Assembly (NCBI GenBank): GCA_913031525.1
Contig: CAJWGC010000036.1
Coordinates: forward strand, 1 to 9,498
Source: an uncultured Acidimicrobiia bacterium
GTDB lineage: Bacteria > Actinomycetota > Acidimicrobiia > Spongiisociales > UBA5794
Direction: 5' to 3'
Length of the DNA stretch: 9,498 nucleotides
Shown piece by piece: positions 6,386 to 9,498 of the stretch (position 1 is the first letter of the stretch; every line of letters starts with the position of its first letter). Under the pieces are notes generated by a model. That model ran no database searches and had not been told where the DNA came from. It saw nothing but the letters and a program-made list of their open reading frames with translations. The position numbers and the translations under genes are program-made.

Positions 6386-7162
6386 ATGGCCCGCCGTCGT
6401 CTTGATGTCGAACTAGTGGGGCGAAAGATGATGGCGTCGAGATCGGCAGCGCGGGAAGCCATCGATGCAGGCAATGTTGAAGTCCGTGGTGTCGCGAAGC
6501 CTAAACCAGCGACGCTTGTAACAAGTGATGTGTCGATTCGAATCCGTCGAGATAAAGATTACGTCGGTCGAGGTGGTTATAAATTGAAGGGAGCATTGGA
6601 TGATTTCGGTCTCAAGGTCAAGGGCTCCTGGGCGTTAGACATCGGTTCTTCTACGGGAGGGTTCACTGATTGTCTTCTTCAGCATGGCGCGGTTGGGGTG
6701 GTTGCTCTAGACGTCGGCTATGGCCAGTTGGACTGGATGTTGCGTACGGATTCGAGGGTCAATGTTATTGAGAGGACGAACTTTCGCTACGCGATTCCTG
6801 AAGAATTAGGGGCTCCTTTTGATTTAATTGTCGCTGATCTCAGTTTTATCTCACTGGTCACGGTTGTGTATCAACTTCGGGCAATGGGAAATAAATCTAC
6901 GGATTACATACTTTTGGTGAAACCACAGTTCGAAGTCGGACGCGATGAGGTCGGAAACGGAGGAATTGTCAGAGACCCAGTTCTACACGCAACTGCTGTA
7001 GAAAAAGTGGCGACGGCTCTGGAAGAGCAAGGCATAGGTCTGACTCGAGCTGTACCGTCGGCCTTACGAGGGGCGAAAGGGAACATCGAATTTTTTGTTT
7101 GGGGTAGGTCCGGAGAGAGGACATTCATGAAACAAGACATTGATGCAATGGTGATGAATTGA
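6386..7162 (+). CDS. tlyA: TlyA family rRNA (cytidine-2'-O)-methyltransferase
   Basis: The 258-aa protein has an N-terminal S4 RNA-binding domain (about 3-58, starting RRRLDVELVGRKMMASRSAA) and a Rossmann-type methyltransferase domain of the FtsJ/RrmJ type. The SAM-binding loop is ALDIGSSTGGFTD (83-95). The K-D-K-E residues expected of 2'-O-methyltransferases are Lys66 (GGYKL), Asp151 (ADLSFISL), Lys179 (LVKPQFE) and Glu235 (GNIEFFVW), with the same spacing as in M. tuberculosis TlyA. TlyA methylates cytidines in 16S and 23S rRNA, and its loss gives capreomycin resistance in mycobacteria. The full S4 N-terminus suggests the longer type acting on both rRNAs, an inference. The linker tetrapeptide is KDYV where M. 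tuberculosis has RAWV. GAGGAG at 6373-6378 fixes the start. The stop overlaps the nadK start by TTGA. The old name haemolysin is misleading. Confidence 0.96.
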   Translation: MARRRLDVELVGRKMMASRSAAREAIDAGNVEVRGVAKPKPATLVTSDVSIRIRRDKDYVGRGGYKLKGALDDFGLKVKGSWALDIGSSTGGFTDCLLQHGAVGVVALDVGYGQLDWMLRTDSRVNVIERTNFRYAIPEELGAPFDLIVADLSFISLVTVVYQLRAMGNKSTDYILLVKPQFEVGRDEVGNGGIVRDPVLHATAVEKVATALEEQGIGLTRAVPSALRGAKGNIEFFVWGRSGERTFMKQDIDAMVMN

Positions 7163-7971
7163 GTAGTACGTCGATCCAGCTCGGCTTGTTGGTCCATAGC
7201 GAGAGAGAAGCCGCCGCGAAATTAGCGCATCGCCTTCAAGTTTTGGCTTCAGCGCGTGGGATGACGGTGACTCCGATCACGATCGATGCCAATCTTGATG
7301 GGATCGATCTGATCATTGGCATCGGCGGAGATGGGACTCTTTTATCGGCAGCGGCGATAGCGATGGACGACGGTTTACCTGTAGTGGGAGTCAACCTTGG
7401 TCGAGTCGGCTATCTCGCAGATATCGAACAGTCCAGCCTTGACGAAATGCTGGATGGAATTGAAAACCAAACTCTCGAAGAAATCTCTCGGATGACGATT
7501 GAAGCTTCTACAACGGATGGTCGAACTTGGACCGGTATCAATGAGGTTGTTGTGGAGAAACTTGAGAGCAGACGGCTTGTTCAGATCGCTGTAGATATTG
7601 GCGGACACTACTTCACTACATATCGCGCTGATGGCATCATCACAGCGACGTCACTTGGGTCGACAGCGTATTCTCTGTCAGCTGGTGGACCTGTACTTGA
7701 TCCTGCTCTTGACGCGTTAGTTGTAACTCCGGTGGCGCCCCATAGTCTTCTCTCGAGGTCGCTAGTGCTGACTCCACGTTCGGTTATCAGATACACCATT
7801 GATCTCGATCGTCCTGTTCGGCTTAACGTAGATGGAAAAGAAGCGACAATTCTTAGCAGTGGCGACACAGTAACGGTTCGAACCGGTCCACAACGCGTTC
7901 GGTTTCTGTCAATCGGCGCTCATCCTTTTCCTCAGGCGGTTCGACATCAGTTTGGGCTTGATCACGCTTGA
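7159..7971 (+). CDS. nadK: NAD kinase
   Basis: The 270-aa product is close to usual NAD kinase length. The enzyme phosphorylates NAD to NADP in the cytoplasm with ATP or polyphosphate. Visible motifs are IGIGGDGTLLSAA (53-65) with catalytic Asp58, GVNLGRVGYLADI (77-89), the substrate-binding INEVVVEK (127-134), YRADGIITATSLGSTAYSLS (155-174), the GGP at 176-178, and APHSLLSRSLVL (193-204). Near 163-171 most bacterial enzymes read TPTGSTAY; here it is SLGSTAY, a mild variant that keeps the GSTAY core. The TTG start at 7159 lies within the tlyA stop (TTGA), with GGTGAT at 7150-7155 as ribosome site, so translation is probably coupled to tlyA. In M. tuberculosis recN follows; here pyrG comes next after 74 bp. 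Confidence 0.96.
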   Translation: MSSTSIQLGLLVHSEREAAAKLAHRLQVLASARGMTVTPITIDANLDGIDLIIGIGGDGTLLSAAAIAMDDGLPVVGVNLGRVGYLADIEQSSLDEMLDGIENQTLEEISRMTIEASTTDGRTWTGINEVVVEKLESRRLVQIAVDIGGHYFTTYRADGIITATSLGSTAYSLSAGGPVLDPALDALVVTPVAPHSLLSRSLVLTPRSVIRYTIDLDRPVRLNVDGKEATILSSGDTVTVRTGPQRVRFLSIGAHPFPQAVRHQFGLDHA

Positions 7972-8010
7972 TGTCCGATGAGTGTTATTCCAGAGAGTCG
8001 ACTGTGGGCC

Positions 8011-8019
8011 TGTTACAAT
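8011..8019 (+). promoter_or_regulatory. Extended -10 promoter element for pyrG
   Basis: TGTTACAAT has the TGn extension followed by TACAAT (5 of 6 to TATAAT). It sits in the 74-bp gap after nadK and would start a transcript near 8026, about 20 nt before the TTG at 8046. No -35 box is evident at the right distance, which is common for extended -10 promoters. Confidence 0.45.
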
Positions 8020-8033
8020 CACAGTTTCGAGCT

Positions 8034-8048
8034 GGAGATAACGGTTTG
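8034..8048 (+). promoter_or_regulatory. Ribosome binding site deciding the TTG start of pyrG
   Basis: GGAG at 8034-8037 lies eight bases before TTG 8046-8048. The frame is also open from an ATG at 7971 that overlaps the nadK stop by one base, but that ATG has no good ribosome site. It would add 25 residues ahead of the conserved N-terminus. Confidence 0.6.
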
Positions 8049-9498
8049 ACTAAGTTTGTCTTCGTTACAGGCGGTGTGACATCCAGCCTCGGTAAAGGTA
8101 TAACCGCCGCATCTATCGGGACGCTCCTTAAAGCGAGAGGGCTGCGCGTCGTAAGCCAAAAGCTTGACCCTTATATCAACATCGATCCAGGCACAATGAA
8201 CCCTTTTGAACATGGGGAAGTGTTTGTCACGGACGATGGTGGAGAGACCGATCTCGATCTAGGTCATTATGAGCGATTCATCGGAAACAGCCTTACCCGA
8301 GGTTCCAACGTCACCACAGGTTCGATCTATCAATCGGTGATCCGTAAAGAACGTCGTGGCGATTACCTCGGAGCAACTGTCCAAGTTATTCCTCACATAA
8401 CAAACGAGATCAAAAATCGGATTCGAAAACTTGCTGGTGAGGATATAGATGTGGTGATTTCGGAAATCGGTGGAACAGTTGGAGATATCGAGAGCTTGCC
8501 GTTTCTAGAAGCTATCCGTCAAATGCGGAAAGACGTTGGAAGAAACAACACCTGTTATATCCATCTGACGCTGGTCCCGTATCTATCTACTAGCGATGAA
8601 CTGAAGACAAAGCCTACGCAACATTCGGTTGCTGAATTGCGCGGTCGAGGGATTCATCCCGACGTTATCGTCGTCCGATCGGATCGGGCTCTTGACGATG
8701 CTGCTCGAAATAAAATCAGTCTCTTTTGTGACGTTGAAACCGACGCGGTGATAAACGCTGTAGATGTAAACAATGTCTACAGCGTTCCTCTTGAACTTCG
8801 CCGACGTGGTTTAGACGAAGTGATTTGTCGAGCCCTCGGTACGGAAACGCCTGAACCTAATTTGACATCTTGGGAGGCGATGGTCGATCAAATGGAGCAG
8901 GTTTCAGGCTCGGTGACTGTTGGGATTGTCGGCAAGTACGTTGATCTGCCAGATGCCTATATGTCAGTTGTAGAGGCACTTCGCCATGGAGCAACGGCGA
9001 ATCGTGTCCGACTGGATCTCCGCTGGATCCCCAGTGAGGAAGTCGACGGAATGCTTACGTCGTCCTATCTCGAGGAGATGGACGGAATCGTCGTTCCCGG
9101 AGGCTTTGGTATAAGAGGTGTGGAAGGCAAGATCAACTCGATTCGATACGCCCGCGAAGAAGGAATTCCCTTTCTCGGTCTTTGCCTCGGCTTACAGTGC
9201 GCGGTGATCGAATTTGCTCGAAGTCAGCTTGGTTACAGCGATGCCCATAGTTCGGAGTTTCATCCAACGTCGAGCCATCGCGTTATAGATCTAATGGCCG
9301 ACCAAGAAGATGTTGAAGATAAAGGTGGAACCATGAGGCTCGGGGTGTACCCGGCGCAACTAAGACCGGAATCTCTGGCTCAGGCACTCTACGGTCAGGA
9401 ATTGGTTTACGAGCGTCACCGTCATCGCTATGAGGTCAATAATAAATTCCGCAATGAACTTGAAGGCGCGGGTCTTTCCATGAGTGGCGTGTCTCCTG
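8046..9498 (+). CDS. pyrG: CTP synthase (3' end outside the window)
   Basis: CTP synthase makes CTP from UTP, ATP and glutamine. The window holds 484 of about 545 residues. The synthetase domain starts TKFVFVTGGVTSSLGKG (2-18), with its P-loop and ATP/UTP contacts, followed by LDPYINIDPGTMNPFEHGEV (40-59), DDGGETDLDLGHYERF (63-78), SEIGGTVGDIES (139-150) and the UTP-site segment around KTKPTQHSV (187-195). After a linker, the class I glutamine amidotransferase domain begins near VGIVGKYV (292-299). It shows PGGFGIRG (351-358) and the nucleophile elbow FLGLCLGLQ with Cys380. RHRHRYEVN (458-466) follows. The catalytic His and Glu of the amidotransferase lie beyond the right edge. Domain sizes match the family, and no frameshift is visible. 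TTG is taken as start. The gene may be driven from its own extended -10 element as well as by read-through from nadK. Confidence 0.96.
   Translation, partial: MTKFVFVTGGVTSSLGKGITAASIGTLLKARGLRVVSQKLDPYINIDPGTMNPFEHGEVFVTDDGGETDLDLGHYERFIGNSLTRGSNVTTGSIYQSVIRKERRGDYLGATVQVIPHITNEIKNRIRKLAGEDIDVVISEIGGTVGDIESLPFLEAIRQMRKDVGRNNTCYIHLTLVPYLSTSDELKTKPTQHSVAELRGRGIHPDVIVVRSDRALDDAARNKISLFCDVETDAVINAVDVNNVYSVPLELRRRGLDEVICRALGTETPEPNLTSWEAMVDQMEQVSGSVTVGIVGKYVDLPDAYMSVVEALRHGATANRVRLDLRWIPSEEVDGMLTSSYLEEMDGIVVPGGFGIRGVEGKINSIRYAREEGIPFLGLCLGLQCAVIEFARSQLGYSDAHSSEFHPTSSHRVIDLMADQEDVEDKGGTMRLGVYPAQLRPESLAQALYGQELVYERHRHRYEVNNKFRNELEGAGLSMSGVSP
8754..8786 (+). other. Strong inverted repeat inside pyrG
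   Basis: AACGCTGTAGA (8754-8764) and TCTACAGCGTT (8776-8786) are perfect 11-bp reverse complements. Two G-U pairs and one A-U pair could extend the RNA stem to 14 bp with a five-base AAACA loop. It lies over codons for NAVDVNNVYSV (237-247), within the synthetase domain. No T-run follows. Confidence 0.6.

Noticed and set aside
6386..7162. TlyA as a true haemolysin
   Set aside because: The S4 domain, SAM loop and K-D-K-E residues show an rRNA methyltransferase; the toxin name is historical.
1577..7971. Lipid kinase and NAD kinase as recent duplicates
   Set aside because: They share only the superfamily GGDGT core; all other motifs belong to distinct families.
8754..8786. The pyrG hairpin as a transcription terminator
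   Set aside because: It is inside an essential gene, is not GC-rich enough, and no T-run follows.
1..9498. tRNA, rRNA, CRISPR, insertion sequence, phage, toxin-antitoxin or defence genes
   Set aside because: No repeats, RNA gene signatures or protein motifs of these kinds were seen; every sizeable gene belongs to a housekeeping or widespread family.

Overview
The window looks like ordinary chromosomal core DNA from an actinobacterium of moderate GC (about half by eye), with short intergenic gaps. A free-living, possibly small-genome member of the Acidimicrobiia would fit, but that placement is an inference. The actinobacterial assignment rests on three things: a HelY-type helicase with a DSHCT end, a DUF4193 zinc-ribbon protein (a family known from Actinobacteria), and a gene order of HAD phosphatase, small ORF, tlyA, nadK, pyrG. 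That order parallels Mycobacterium tuberculosis Rv1692 to Rv1699.

Left part (1-3445, all + strand): the C-terminal half of a Ski2/HelY RNA helicase, coupled by a TTGA stop/start overlap to a diacylglycerol-kinase-family lipid kinase. After a short gap with a plausible sigma70-type promoter come a DUF4193 protein, a possible 28-codon ORF, and a GNAT acetyltransferase.

Middle part (3467-6172): two minus-strand genes, a DUF1015 protein and a rhomboid intramembrane protease, flank a plus-strand HAD-IIA phosphatase. With the starts chosen here, the phosphatase gene shares the palindrome CATG at its start with the DUF1015 start codon. It also shares the palindrome TTAA at its end with the rhomboid stop codon.

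Right part (6210-9498, + strand): a small acidic 54-aa protein, TlyA rRNA 2'-O-methyltransferase, NAD kinase and the first 484 codons of CTP synthase. tlyA and nadK again overlap by TTGA. In M. tuberculosis, recN, Rv1697 and mctB sit between ppnK and pyrG; here nadK and pyrG are separated by only 74 bp, which hold a good extended -10 element.

No tRNA, rRNA, CRISPR array, insertion sequence, phage gene or defence system was seen. No stretch of more than 300 bases lacks a gene. The more interesting signals are structural: overlapping and shared start/stop codons, a hairpin holding the tlyA Shine-Dalgarno, a very strong hairpin inside pyrG, two unassigned small ORFs, and an apparent excess of GATC. 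I do not see convincing evidence of a new multi-gene system.
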